A DNA stretch of 64,000 bases. It comes from a bacterium 1xD42-67 (GTDB taxonomy: Bacteria > Bacillota > Clostridia > Oscillospirales > Oscillospiraceae). Shown piece after piece: positions 34,160 to 42,800 of this stretch. The translations under genes and the position numbers were made by a program. Each line of letters starts with the position of its first letter. Positions within the stretch are counted from its first letter, which is position 1. A model generated the notes under the pieces. It saw nothing but the letters and a program-made list of their open reading frames with translations, was not told where the DNA came from and did no database searches. Location of the stretch: the NCBI GenBank assembly GCA_003612335.1, contig RAYO01000021.1:1-64000 (forward strand), in the 5' to 3' direction.

Positions 34160-34342
34160 ATGAAGCGCAAAACGTATCGACAAAATCTGACGGTCATTGA
34201 CACATCAAAAAAAGCCCGTCCACCGCCGGGGAAAATTACGCCCATATTACTGTTCACCTTTCTTTTTGGATATGTCTACACAGTACCTACTATTAGCCAA
34301 AATAGAACATATTATAGGAGTTTTGTAAAAAAGAGAGGATAA
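34160..34342 (+). CDS. Short ORF with a CTn-like N-terminus ending in the 38-bp repeat
   Basis: The 60-residue ORF (M-K-R-K-T-Y-R-Q-N-L-T-V-I-D-T-S-K-K-A-R) has AAAGGAGG at 34144-34151. Its second half (F-T-F-L-F-G-Y-V-Y-T-V) is read through the 38-bp repeat and looks like recombined sequence. The natural C-terminus has probably been replaced. Function unknown. Confidence 0.4.
   Translation: MKRKTYRQNLTVIDTSKKARPPPGKITPILLFTFLFGYVYTVPTISQNRTYYRSFVKKRG
34247..34284. repeat. 38-bp direct repeat, right copy
   Basis: An exact copy of 28502-28539; it closes the 5.7-kb two-component/LanFEG module. Confidence 0.85.
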
Positions 34343-34360
34343 ATACCTACTGAATGTATC

Positions 34361-34410
34361 TTGACAAAATCTGCTTCACTTATTATAATGAGTTACATAC
34401 CAAACGAATG
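34361..34410 (+). promoter_or_regulatory. Consensus promoter and TetR-type operator of the TetR gene
   Basis: TTGACA (34361-34366) and TATAAT (34384-34389) are separated by exactly 17 bases. ATACCAAACGAATG (34397-34410) is the reverse complement, with two changes, of CATTCGTAAGGTAT at 35126-35139. This supports binding of one repressor at both places (inference). Confidence 0.7.
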
Positions 34411-34431
34411 ATAGTAGAAAGGAGGATTGGT

Positions 34432-35079
34432 GTGGCACGAAATAAATATCCAGAAGTAACCGTTGAGAAGATATTGGAAGTATCACAGCGATTATTCCTG
34501 GAAAAAGGGTACGACAATACAACTATACAGGATATTGTAAATGAGCTTGGTGGACTGACTAAGGGAGCAATCTATCATCATTTCAAATCAAAAGAGGAAA
34601 TTATCGACGCATTGGGGGAAAAACTCTTTTTTGATAATAACCCGTTTGTTACCGTTCAGAAGCAGAAGAACTTGAATGGTCTACAGAAAATGCGAGAAGT
34701 CATTAAGCTAAACCATGTCGATATTGATAGGACAGAGCTTGGCAAACAAAGTATTCCCCTTTTGAAAAACCCCCGTTTGTTAGCAGAACTGGCTGACACA
34801 AATAGAAAATTGATTGCCCCTCTTTGGTTACAGCTTATTCAAGAGGGGATAGAGGACGGTTCTATCCAGACCGAGTATGCAAAAGAACTATCCGAACTTT
34901 TGCCCTTGCTTACAAACTTTTGGTTAATTCCCTCTGTCTATCCCACTACACCGGAAGAACTGATTTCAAAGTTTGCATTTATCAAATACCTGTTGGATAA
35001 TATGAACTTGCCGATTATTGATGATGAAATTTTCGGTATGGCACAGAATTACTTTGAACGCTTAAACGTAGGCGAGTAA
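34432..35079 (+). CDS. TetR family repressor
   Basis: The 215-residue protein has an N-terminal HTH (T-T-I-Q-D-I-V-N-E-L-G-G-L-T-K-G-A-I-Y-H-H-F). Its helical ligand domain contains W-L-Q-L-I-Q-E-G-I-E-D-G-S-I. GTG 34432 is chosen because GAAAGGAGG precedes it and the HTH spacing fits; the frame is open back to 34354 across the promoter. It probably controls itself and the exporter operon that follows. Confidence 0.85.
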   Translation: MARNKYPEVTVEKILEVSQRLFLEKGYDNTTIQDIVNELGGLTKGAIYHHFKSKEEIIDALGEKLFFDNNPFVTVQKQKNLNGLQKMREVIKLNHVDIDRTELGKQSIPLLKNPRLLAELADTNRKLIAPLWLQLIQEGIEDGSIQTEYAKELSELLPLLTNFWLIPSVYPTTPEELISKFAFIKYLLDNMNLPIIDDEIFGMAQNYFERLNVGE

Positions 35080-35086
35080 ATAAAAT

Positions 35087-35110
35087 TGCCTTGAGAAAGG
35101 CAGTTTTATT
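35087..35110 (+). terminator. Terminator after the TetR gene
   Basis: TGCCTT/AAGGCA stem with a GAGA loop followed by GTTTTATTTT. Confidence 0.6.
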
Positions 35111-35118
35111 TTCAAATC

Positions 35119-35139
35119 TTACATTCATTCGTAAGGTAT
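35119..35139 (+). promoter_or_regulatory. Putative TetR operator upstream of the exporter operon
   Basis: Inverted CTTAC...GTAAG (35119-35134) overlaps CATTCGTAAGGTAT (35126-35139), which matches the operator-like sequence at the TetR promoter on the opposite strand. Confidence 0.5.
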
Positions 35140-35187
35140 TATTTTTAATCATATACATACCGTCTTAATGTATGAAAGGAGAATACT

Positions 35188-35427
35188 ATGTCAAATTTAG
35201 ACCAAAAAATCGAAAATGCTACAAACAAAATTGAAGTTGCTGCAAATGAAGCATGGAAAAAGCGTTCATTCCGCATTGTATCTAAATCGGTATCTGCTGC
35301 GGCAGAAATCGGACTGATGATAGGTGCTACACATTTATCTGAAAAGGGCTATAAATCAACAGCTACTTGTCTGTTTGTTTTGGGTGCGACAGGGCTTGTT
35401 TGTGATTTGATATTCAACAGAAAATAG
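35188..35427 (+). CDS. Small membrane protein upstream of the ABC exporter
   Basis: The 79-residue protein has a charged amphipathic N-terminus (K-I-E-N-A-T-N-K-I-E-V-A-A-N-E) and two short hydrophobic stretches (about 37-49 and 57-73). GAAAGGAG precedes the ATG. It lies 14 bases before the exporter and is probably co-expressed. No recognised family. Confidence 0.65.
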   Translation: MSNLDQKIENATNKIEVAANEAWKKRSFRIVSKSVSAAAEIGLMIGATHLSEKGYKSTATCLFVLGATGLVCDLIFNRK

Positions 35428-35441
35428 GAGGACACCGCTAT

Positions 35442-37127
35442 ATGATACGATACTTAAAACAATACAAATTTCTGCTTTTCCTTACCGTATTATTTACTGC
35501 TATCAGTTCTCTATCCTATGTGTTTATCGCTATCTTGTTGCAACAGGTTATGGACATTGTAGATATGGGCGATATGGACGGCTTCATCAGAATACTACTC
35601 TTTTCTTTAGCCTACTTTGCGCTTATGGGAGTATTTATGTACCTACAATCTTTGTTCAGCAAAAAATTTGTCTGCAAGATTATGAAAGCTGTTCGTTCTA
35701 AAACCTTTATGGGAATTGAGAAACACACGATTGAGGATTACTCCAAAAACAATACCGCAGATTACTTATCTGCAATTACGAATGATGTAAAAATGATTGA
35801 GGACAATTTTTTACTTCCTCTCCTGCAAGTCATTCAATACACGATTATTTTCATAGCGTCCCTTGCTGTAATGATTTACTTTGACATTATCGTTACGGTA
35901 TGCGTAATTATTGCAATCGCCATTATGCTTATCGTCCCCAGTCTGTTCGGAGGACTGCTCTCTAAACGGCAGGACAAATATTCTGATATGCTATCCTCTT
36001 TTACAAATCATGTAAAAGACCTGTTATCCGGCTTTGAAATTATCAAGTCGTACCGAATGAAAAAATATGTCCTTTCACGATTTGAAACAAGTAATGAGGA
36101 CACGATAAAAGCAAAATATTCAGTTGACAAAGCGATTGCTGCAAATGAAGCGGTTTCTATGGTTCTTGCGCTTCTTGTTCAAGTTGTTGTTGTTTTTCTT
36201 TCAGCATATTTCATTATTATCGGACGTATCAGCGCAGGAGCCTTATTAGGCATGGTACAGGTTAGCAGTAATCTTGCAAATCCGCTTTTAATCATTTTTA
36301 GTAATATTCCTAAAATCAAGAGTATAAAGCCGATTGCACAGAAGTTAAATGAATTTTCAGATTACCGGAAGCAAGACACAAATACAAAAAAACCCCCTAC
36401 TTTCAATGATATGATTTGTGTGGAGGATTTGCATTTTTCTTATGATAAAGAAAATGAAGTCATAAATGGTATTTCATTATCCATTAAAAAAGGGAAAAAA
36501 TATGCCTTTGTTGGTAAAAGTGGTTGCGGAAAATCTACGCTTATCAAACTGATTGCCGGATATTATTCTGATTTCAAAGGTAATGTTCTGTATGATGAAG
36601 ATAATCTTTCCATTGTGGATATTGATAAAATAACCTCCTTGTCGTCTGTCATTCATCAGAACGTCTATATGTTTGACGAAAGCATTTTAGACAATATTTG
36701 CTTACACGAAGATTACAGCAAAGAAGAATTACAATCTGCACTGTCTGATAGTGGCTTATTGCATTTCATTGAGCAAGTACCAAACGGACTTGAATATCAT
36801 GTTGGGGAAAACGGTAATAACCTTTCCGGCGGGCAAAAACAACGAATTGCTGTAGCAAGGGCTTTGATTCGTAAAAAGCCGTTGTTAATTTTAGACGAGG
36901 GTACGTCTGCTATTGATATGCAGACTGCGTATGATATTGAAAGCAGATTGTTAGCAATATCTGATTTAACGCTACTCACTATTACTCACAATATGAGCAA
37001 AGATATTCTTGAACTCTATGATGAAATTATCTTTATGGCAGACGGAAAAATCATTGAGCATGGCACATTTGAAACACTTATTGCAAAAAACGCAGCATTT
37101 TATAATTTCTACCAACTGAAAAAATAG
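35442..37127 (+). CDS. ABC exporter with fused membrane and ATPase domains
   Basis: The 561-residue half-transporter has six membrane helices in residues 1-300 and an ATPase domain with Walker A G-K-S-G-C-G-K-S-T, signature L-S-G-G-Q-K-Q-R and Walker B L-L-I-L-D-E-G. It would work as a homodimer exporting drugs or peptides; the substrate cannot be inferred. TetR control fits a drug or bile-type inducer. The stop codon lies at the first base of the 392-bp repeat. Confidence 0.87.
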   Translation: MIRYLKQYKFLLFLTVLFTAISSLSYVFIAILLQQVMDIVDMGDMDGFIRILLFSLAYFALMGVFMYLQSLFSKKFVCKIMKAVRSKTFMGIEKHTIEDYSKNNTADYLSAITNDVKMIEDNFLLPLLQVIQYTIIFIASLAVMIYFDIIVTVCVIIAIAIMLIVPSLFGGLLSKRQDKYSDMLSSFTNHVKDLLSGFEIIKSYRMKKYVLSRFETSNEDTIKAKYSVDKAIAANEAVSMVLALLVQVVVVFLSAYFIIIGRISAGALLGMVQVSSNLANPLLIIFSNIPKIKSIKPIAQKLNEFSDYRKQDTNTKKPPTFNDMICVEDLHFSYDKENEVINGISLSIKKGKKYAFVGKSGCGKSTLIKLIAGYYSDFKGNVLYDEDNLSIVDIDKITSLSSVIHQNVYMFDESILDNICLHEDYSKEELQSALSDSGLLHFIEQVPNGLEYHVGENGNNLSGGQKQRIAVARALIRKKPLLILDEGTSAIDMQTAYDIESRLLAISDLTLLTITHNMSKDILELYDEIIFMADGKIIEHGTFETLIAKNAAFYNFYQLKK

Positions 37128-37518
37128 GCTTTTGCATGTGGTTTCTTTCGGGAGCTGGCAGCACTTACTATTATGCCCAAATTGACAACAACAAAATAGA
37201 ACAAGGCGATTCAAATGGCGGGGTTATTAACTTTCATGGAGATGGAGGAATGAGTTATTCTTATACACTTCCCGCCTGTAATGAAAATGGTGATAAAAAA
37301 GATATTACATTTGGAACATCAAAGGAATTAAAAGAAGGTGCTTTTATTCGTTTAACAGTGATGCCTGTCCGGGGTGTTCTTGAATGGAGCGAAGTACAAT
37401 ATGATGAACTGCCTGTGGCAGTACAACATAATTATACGGCTCCGGGAAACGAATGAAGTTACTGCATATTTAATGGGAACTAACAGAAAGGTTGATAATA
37501 TGTATCATAAGAAAAAAT
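37127..37518. repeat. 392-bp direct repeat, copy B
   Basis: A gap-free copy of 33152-33543 with 14 mismatches by my count. It begins at the exporter stop and ends a few bases before the response-regulator box of the ABC/FtsX operon. Confidence 0.9.
37136..37456 (+). pseudogene. YxeA-like gene copy lacking its signal anchor
   Basis: The 106-residue frame matches residues 24-129 of the YxeA-like protein at 33092 with five substitutions, including Tyr to Cys. The membrane anchor and ribosome site are missing because the repeat begins inside the gene. The sequence is otherwise open, so the duplication is fairly recent. It would not be exported even if translated. Confidence 0.8.
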
Positions 37519-37527
37519 CCAGTCGTC

Positions 37528-37560
37528 TGTAACATTTCTGTGAGGATTGGCTGTTAGGAT
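37528..37560 (+). promoter_or_regulatory. Response-regulator box and -10 of the ABC/FtsX operon
   Basis: The 16-base box at 37528-37543 is identical to 26867-26882. TAGGAT (37555-37560) stands at the same distance as TATAGT in the other promoter. Surrounding bases (CCAG-C-G-CTGTAACATT, GATTGGCTGTTA) are also similar, so the two promoters are probably duplicated or co-selected. Confidence 0.65.
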
Positions 37561-37590
37561 AACGGCATCACAGAAAGGATGGTGCTTACC

Positions 37591-38256
37591 ATGAGCATTT
37601 TGCAAACAACCGATCTCAAAAAACACTACGGCACAGAGCCAAATATCACAAAGGCCCTGGACGGCGTGACCCTCTCCATTGAGCAGGGGGAATTTGTCGC
37701 CATCGTGGGGACCTCTGGCAGCGGCAAGTCCACGCTGCTGAACATGATGGGCGGACTGGATGTGCCCACCTCTGGCAGCGTCAAAGTGAAGGACAAAGAG
37801 CTGGCCAGCCTGAAGGATGAACAGCTCACTATTTTCCGCCGCCGCAACATCGGCTTTATCTTCCAGAATTACAACCTTGTTCCCGTTCTGAACGTCTATG
37901 AAAATATCGTCCTGCCCGTGGAGCTGGACGGCGATACCGTCGATCAGAAATTCATGGACGAGGTGGTGCGCCTGCTGGCTCTGGAGGACAAGCTGAACAG
38001 TATGCCGGGCAACCTCTCCGGCGGACAGCAGCAACGTGTCGCCATTGCCCGCGCCTTGGTCTCCAAGCCTGCCATCGTCCTGGCGGACGAGCCGACCGGC
38101 AATCTGGACAGCCGGACCAGCGCCGATGTGATGGGGCTTCTGAAAGTCACCAGCAGCAAGTTCCACCAGACACTGGTGATGATTACCCACAACAACGAGA
38201 TCGCCCAGCTTGCCGACCGCATCATCCGCATCGAGGACGGCAGGATTTCCCAGTAA
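37591..38256 (+). CDS. ABC transporter ATP-binding protein (BceA/MacB-type)
   Basis: The 221-residue ATPase has Walker [10 protein letters not shown], signature L-S-G-G-Q-Q-Q-R and Walker B with [11 protein letters not shown], as in the LolD/MacB/BceA class that energises FtsX permeases. The start at 37591 gives normal spacing from AAAGGA; the ATG at 37579 abuts the ribosome site. It pairs with the permease 13 bases downstream. Confidence 0.88.
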   Translation: MSILQTTDLKKHYGTEPNITKALDGVTLSIEQGEFVAIVGTSGSGKSTLLNMMGGLDVPTSGSVKVKDKELASLKDEQLTIFRRRNIGFIFQNYNLVPVLNVYENIVLPVELDGDTVDQKFMDEVVRLLALEDKLNSMPGNLSGGQQQRVAIARALVSKPAIVLADEPTGNLDSRTSADVMGLLKVTSSKFHQTLVMITHNNEIAQLADRIIRIEDGRISQ

Positions 38257-38269
38257 GGAGGGCGCAGGT

Positions 38270-40840
38270 ATGAACGATATTTTATTCGGAAACAACAACG
38301 GCACTGTCATTAAAAAGCTGTCGGGCCGCTACTTCAAAGCCAGCAAAAGCCGGAACATCATTGCGATTATCGCGATTATTCTGACAACAATCCTGTTCAC
38401 CACGATTTTCACCCTGGGTTCCGGCCTTCTGGACACGGTTCACGACCAGAACATCCGCAAGGCCGGCGGCGACGGACAGGCAGCCCTGACCTATATCAGC
38501 GACGAGATTTACAACAACGTGGCAGGAAATCCCCTGATCGACCGCATCGCCTATACAAAGGCGGTTTCCTACCGGCTGAAAAATCCGGGCCTGGAGCGCT
38601 GGCGGTCCGACATTTGGTATATGGACGATACCGCCCTGGAATTTGCCCGCTACAACCCCACGACAGGCCGACGGCCCGAAGCAGAAAATGAGATCATTGC
38701 GGACACAAAAACGCTGGATGCCCTAGGCGTTCCGGCGCAGGTTGGGGAAACGGTTTCGCTGACCTACGAGGTCAAGGGCATGGTGTATACCACCGATTTT
38801 ACCCTCTGCGGCTTTTGGGAAACCGACAGCTTGAGCAACATCGGGCGGCTGATCGTATCGAAAGCATTTATTGACGCCCACACGGACATTCTGACCTATA
38901 CCTACCCCGTTGACAACGACTATTCCGGTGTTGTGACTGCCTACATCATGTTCCAGGGGAGCGGCGATGTGGAGAGCCGTCTGCATCGGCTTCTCTCCGA
39001 AGCAGGCTATACCTGCGATACCATGGGCGGCAGTCCAGAGGACAGCAACTATATCATCGCAGGCGTCAGCCCTGCTTACCAGCGCAGCGCGTTGTCAGAA
39101 AACCCGGCTATGCTGATCTCCGGCATCGCGGGCGTTCTTCTGATTATCATAACGGGCTACCTGATTATCTACAACATTTTTCAGATTTCCGTCATTCAGG
39201 ATATTCAATCCTATGGGCAGCTCAAGACGCTGGGTACAACACAACGCCAGATCAGGCGGCTGATTACCCTGCAGGCCCTCCGGCTCTCCGCCGTTGGCAT
39301 CCCGGTTGGATTACTGATTGGCTTTGTGATCGGGCGTGCCCTGGTGCCGTTCCTGATGAATGGTACAACCTATACCGCCGACGCCGGGGTCAGTGTGACG
39401 GTCAATCCGCTGATATTCATTGGTGCCGCCGCCTTTGCCCTACTAACCGTTTTTATCAGCGTCCGCAAACCAGCCAAAATTGCTGGAACAGTCTCGGCGA
39501 TTGAGGCCATCCGTTATACAGAAAACGATGCGGCGGCATTCGGAAACCGCAAGGCCAGGGATAAGAGGTCCACCCACGGCGCGAAGCTCCACTTCATGGC
39601 CCTGGCCAACCTGGGCCGCAACCGCAAGCGCACTGTGCTGGTCATCGTGTCCATGACATTAAGCATTGTTCTGTTCAATACGGTATTTACCCTGTCCAGT
39701 GGATTTGATATTGACAAGTATATCGAAAAATTTTTGAATGTTGACTTTGTGATTTCCACCGCCGACTATTTCCAGTACCAGTTTGAAAAGAGCGAGGGTG
39801 ACCTGTCGGAGAGCTTTATTCAGGCTGTCCGGCAGAATGAAAACTTTGACGACGGCGGCAGGCTTTATACCTCCCGTCTTTTGGAGGAAAACTTTTCCAC
39901 TGACCACCCCGCATTTACAAACTACAATAAAGACGAGAACGGCAACCCCTTTGTAGACGTGTATGGCGCGGATGATTTTGTGCTGAACACGATGGAGGCG
40001 GTAGAGGGAACCATTGACCTGGAACAGCTGAAAACAGGCAAGTATATCCTGTTGAGCGTGGAATGTACGGATGATGGGACGGTGATCGACAATCCGAATA
40101 TCCATGTTGGCGATACCATCCGGCTGAACCATGTCAGAAAGGACGGGCTCTCCGACATCACTGGGGAGAGCTATGAATTTACCATCATGGCAAAGGTTCG
40201 GAAAAACGAAAACACCACTACTACCCGCAATACCGGCGCTTCAAGACTCTATCTCCCTACGGAAATTTATCTGCCCCTCTGCGACCAGCCCCACCTGGTC
40301 AACTTCCCCTTCAACGTGAAGCCGGGGACAGAGGCGGCCATGGAGGAGTTTTTGAACAGCTATATCGACAGCGTGGAACCCAGTATGGACTTTGAGTCCA
40401 AGGCAACCTATGTCAGCTCCTTTGAGGGCCTGACCTCCCTGATTATCACTATCGGAGGGGCGTTGAGCATCATCATCGGTATCATTGGGATTGCAAATTT
40501 CGTCAACTCCGTTCTGACCAGCGTCATCACCCGCAAAAAGGAATTTGCCATGCTGCAAAGCATTGGCATGACCGGAAAGCAGTTAAAGCGGATGCTCTCC
40601 TTTGAGGGGCTGTACTATGCGGCGGGAACAATCCTCACATCCGCCGTCCTGGGGGCGTTGTTCTCGGTAGTGATCGTAAGGGGCGTTTCCAACGGGATTT
40701 GGTTTTTCACCTACCAATTTGTCATGTGGCCCATGCTGGTAGTCTATCCGTTCCTGCTCCTGTTTGCGGCCGCAATACCGGCGCTGATGTACCGGCAGAT
40801 CGCAAAGGTCAGCATCATCGAGCGGCTACGTCAAAATTGA
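38270..40840 (+). CDS. FtsX-type ABC permease, 856 residues
   Basis: Two FtsX-like units are visible. One helix lies near residue 30 and three cluster near 285-405; the second unit starts near 450, with three final helices near 740-850. I count about eight membrane helices separated by large extracellular segments (60-280 and 475-725). This resembles MacB/YtrF-like permeases found with BceRS/VanRS-type regulators in gut Firmicutes more than a ten-helix BceB. AAGGAGG precedes the ATG at 38270. It probably senses or removes a cell-wall-active peptide together with the ATPase and lipoprotein. Confidence 0.82.
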   Translation: MNDILFGNNNGTVIKKLSGRYFKASKSRNIIAIIAIILTTILFTTIFTLGSGLLDTVHDQNIRKAGGDGQAALTYISDEIYNNVAGNPLIDRIAYTKAVSYRLKNPGLERWRSDIWYMDDTALEFARYNPTTGRRPEAENEIIADTKTLDALGVPAQVGETVSLTYEVKGMVYTTDFTLCGFWETDSLSNIGRLIVSKAFIDAHTDILTYTYPVDNDYSGVVTAYIMFQGSGDVESRLHRLLSEAGYTCDTMGGSPEDSNYIIAGVSPAYQRSALSENPAMLISGIAGVLLIIITGYLIIYNIFQISVIQDIQSYGQLKTLGTTQRQIRRLITLQALRLSAVGIPVGLLIGFVIGRALVPFLMNGTTYTADAGVSVTVNPLIFIGAAAFALLTVFISVRKPAKIAGTVSAIEAIRYTENDAAAFGNRKARDKRSTHGAKLHFMALANLGRNRKRTVLVIVSMTLSIVLFNTVFTLSSGFDIDKYIEKFLNVDFVISTADYFQYQFEKSEGDLSESFIQAVRQNENFDDGGRLYTSRLLEENFSTDHPAFTNYNKDENGNPFVDVYGADDFVLNTMEAVEGTIDLEQLKTGKYILLSVECTDDGTVIDNPNIHVGDTIRLNHVRKDGLSDITGESYEFTIMAKVRKNENTTTTRNTGASRLYLPTEIYLPLCDQPHLVNFPFNVKPGTEAAMEEFLNSYIDSVEPSMDFESKATYVSSFEGLTSLIITIGGALSIIIGIIGIANFVNSVLTSVITRKKEFAMLQSIGMTGKQLKRMLSFEGLYYAAGTILTSAVLGALFSVVIVRGVSNGIWFFTYQFVMWPMLVVYPFLLLFAAAIPALMYRQIAKVSIIERLRQN

Positions 40841-40850
40841 ACGCCCGCCT

Positions 40851-40881
40851 GGAAACCGGAGGCAGTACGCCCCCGGTTTCC
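40851..40881 (+). other. Hairpin between permease and lipoprotein genes
   Basis: A 9-bp perfect stem GGAAACCGG/CCGGTTTCC with a 13-base loop and no T tract. It may tune expression of the downstream lipoprotein or stabilise the upstream mRNA. Confidence 0.45.
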
Positions 40882-40934
40882 GAACGTCAGTCTATTTGCA
40901 TTTTAAGACAGAATCAAACGAACGGAGGAGTTTT

Positions 40935-41804
40935 ATGAAACGGTTTTTATGTGGAATCCTGGCGGCGGCCTGGCTTGCAGGTCTGGCCGCCTGCGGCGGA
41001 AAAGAGGAAGGACCTACATCGGCCAACAAGGGGACGGCACAGGAGCAGTGCCATATCTATACGGCTCAGGTACAGTACACCGGCGAGAACGACCCTGTGC
41101 AATATCTGGAGATCGCGGCCCGCAGCGCCCGTCTCCTTGCCGAACTGGAGGACAAAGCGGGGGCCTTCGTTGCGGACTTCTACAACTATCAGGCTATGGA
41201 TGATGCCGGTACACCGCTGTATACCATGAACGGAATGCAGTTTGCGGCGGAGATCGACCCCAACGGACGCTGTATCCGTGTGAGCAGGAACTACTTTGCG
41301 CACAACCCAATCGAAACTGCGGACGGCAGCGATTTGACAGAGCAGCTTGTTTATGATGATCTGACGCTGAATCTCCTGGTGCCGGAAAAGTATCGGGATA
41401 TGGAAGATGATATTGTCGCAGCACACCGGGATCGCTTCTATTTTGAAAAAGTCGAAGCGGAGAACTCCTATAACCAGGAGGCTGGAATCAGTGACAGAAT
41501 GAATCTTGCAAAAGAGGACCTGAAAATCAACATCATCTATGTAAAAGACGGTCAGGACTATTTTTCCTTCCGTTCAGACTGCGCCCCGCAGACTGGCTGC
41601 AAGGTAGAGGACCCCGTTGTGCAGATTTACACCGGCAATATCCATTGCAATTATGCCCACAGCTTTATGAGCCAGTGGGTCTATATTCCCTCGGAGGCGG
41701 AGAGCGCAGAGGAGGCTTATCAAGAAATCTCGGATATGATCCGTTCCTGCGGGGCAGAGGAAAGCGTACAGAAGCTGAAGGCAGTTGATATGGCAGATTC
41801 ATAA
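40935..41804 (+). CDS. Lipoprotein of the ABC/FtsX operon
   Basis: The 289-residue protein has a lipobox L-A-A-C (Cys20) followed by G-G-K-E-E. Its outer domain contains Y-T-A-Q-V-Q-Y-T-G-E-N-D-P-V-Q-Y and a Cys pair (C-A-P-Q-T-G-C). CGGAGGAG precedes the ATG. Position suggests a partner that binds the peptide or the FtsX extracellular domains; there is no direct family evidence. Confidence 0.75.
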   Translation: MKRFLCGILAAAWLAGLAACGGKEEGPTSANKGTAQEQCHIYTAQVQYTGENDPVQYLEIAARSARLLAELEDKAGAFVADFYNYQAMDDAGTPLYTMNGMQFAAEIDPNGRCIRVSRNYFAHNPIETADGSDLTEQLVYDDLTLNLLVPEKYRDMEDDIVAAHRDRFYFEKVEAENSYNQEAGISDRMNLAKEDLKINIIYVKDGQDYFSFRSDCAPQTGCKVEDPVVQIYTGNIHCNYAHSFMSQWVYIPSEAESAEEAYQEISDMIRSCGAEESVQKLKAVDMADS

Positions 41805-41823
41805 GGGAAAGAGACACAGCAAA

Positions 41824-41908
41824 TGAAACGATTATTTTTACTGGAAGATGATTTAAGTTTGATAGGCGGTCTGTCTTTCGCCATAAAAAAAGAGGGATAT
41901 TCGATATT
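41824..41908 (+). pseudogene. Response-regulator N-terminal fragment
   Basis: It reads M-K-R-L-F-L-L-E-D-D-L-S-L-I-G-G-L-S-F-A-I-K-K-E-G-Y-S and then leaves the family. The acidic pocket E-D-D is present, but the phospho-acceptor and everything after are gone. The joint to the next fragment is at about 41905. Confidence 0.75.
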
Positions 41909-41989
41909 GCTTCTGTTGCGTTAGCGGTATATGCACCTGCAAAGCGGATTAGAAATATGCCGATTACGGCAACTATCAATGAGCAATGA
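41909..41989 (+). pseudogene. C-terminal tail of an FtsX-type permease
   Basis: In a different frame from the regulator fragment it reads A-S-V-A-L-A-V-Y-A-P-A-K-R-I-R-N-M-P-I-T-A-T-I-N-E-Q and stops. That is the typical last membrane edge and basic tail of ABC FtsX permeases. Together with the regulator fragment it is the two ends of a lost regulator-kinase-ABC-permease locus. Confidence 0.65.
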
Positions 41990-42001
41990 ATGTAAGGTGA
42001 A

Positions 42002-42070
42002 AAGCCGTATGCGTTAAATAGCGCACACACGGTTTGGATTAGAGGTATGGGGAGCAATCCCCATACCCAT
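42002..42070 (+). ncRNA. Group II intron 3' relic: domain V and a domain VI-like hairpin
   Basis: Positions 42002-42035 fit a 34-nt domain V: AAGCCGTAT / five-base upper stem GCGTT-AGCGC with a four-base loop / two-base bulge region / CACGGTTT, including the AGC triad at 42003-42005. A perfect 10-bp hairpin GGTATGGGGA/TCCCCATACC with a GCAA loop follows (42044-42067), then CAT. There is no room for the rest of the intron, because a permease tail ends 12 bases upstream. It is therefore a fragment. I see no bulged branch-point A. Confidence 0.55.
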
Positions 42071-42204
42071 CAGAGAAGATTCTTGATCCTCCACCGCCCT
42101 GCTTAATTGCTGGAAGCTTCACAACAACAGTTACCCCATGCGGTTCTGTTTTGAAAAAAGGATTCAAAAGTATAAAGGCAGTTGGTGTTAAGGAGGTGGT
42201 TGTT

Positions 42205-42633
42205 TTGCCAACAATAGAACTCATTATACGCATTACCGAAAATAACGGGGCAACAGAAGAAAAGAGATTGATGGTGTGGCCTGGTGGCAAAAGTGAACAC
42301 CTCCAATCATCGAATCCCTCTAATCTGCTTTTTTGCGGCATGGAGATATACCTGAAACAGCGGCGTGTCCTAAAGGATGGGGTTGATATTCATTTATCTA
42401 AAAACGAATATAATGTGCTGGTTTTTCTGGCCCAACATTCCGGTGAAGTTTTTACAAAAGAGCAGATATTTGAAGCGGTCTGGCATGAGAATAGTGAGAG
42501 CTGCTTATCAGCCGTCACAAATACGATTAGCCGCATCCGTCATAAAATTGAAAGTGTGCCGGAGCAGCCAATCTATATCTGTACAGTATCTAATTTAGGA
42601 TATACATTTGCGGCAAAACCGCTGCCAGAGTAA
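42205..42633 (+). CDS. Stand-alone OmpR-type winged-helix DNA-binding protein
   Basis: The 142-residue protein lacks a receiver domain. Its C-terminal half is a Trans_reg_C winged helix (L-S-K-N-E-Y-N-V-L-V-F-L-A-Q-H, A-V-T-N-T-I-S-R-I-R-H-K-I, L-G-Y-T-F-A). TTG 42205 after TAAGGAGG is the best start; an ATG at 42151 without a site is the alternative. It could be a regulator in its own right, or the remainder of a receiver-containing protein trimmed by the rearrangements just upstream. Confidence 0.7.
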   Translation: MPTIELIIRITENNGATEEKRLMVWPGGKSEHLQSSNPSNLLFCGMEIYLKQRRVLKDGVDIHLSKNEYNVLVFLAQHSGEVFTKEQIFEAVWHENSESCLSAVTNTISRIRHKIESVPEQPIYICTVSNLGYTFAAKPLPE

Positions 42634-42760
42634 ATCATATTTTTTGATTTTTTGAAAAAATCAAATTGTAGACAAATAATAGCATTTTCATAGCATTTTC
42701 GGTCTACTCATTTTTGGGGATCGTGTATAATGGAAACCAGAAGTTATTTCCAAACAAAGA

Positions 42761-42800
42761 AAGCCAGTGGGAATGGACTATCCGCCCACTGGCTTATTGT
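42761..42800. terminator. Bidirectional terminator between convergent genes
   Basis: A perfect 11-bp stem AAGCCAGTGGG/CCCACTGGCTT with A-rich and T-rich flanks on both sides. It serves the winged-helix gene on plus and the XRE gene on minus; the latter's stop lies in the stem. Confidence 0.75.

Noticed and set aside
42039-42341. 100-codon minus-strand frame opposite the winged-helix gene
   Set aside because: It runs through the intron relic and antisense to the HTH protein; no ribosome site.
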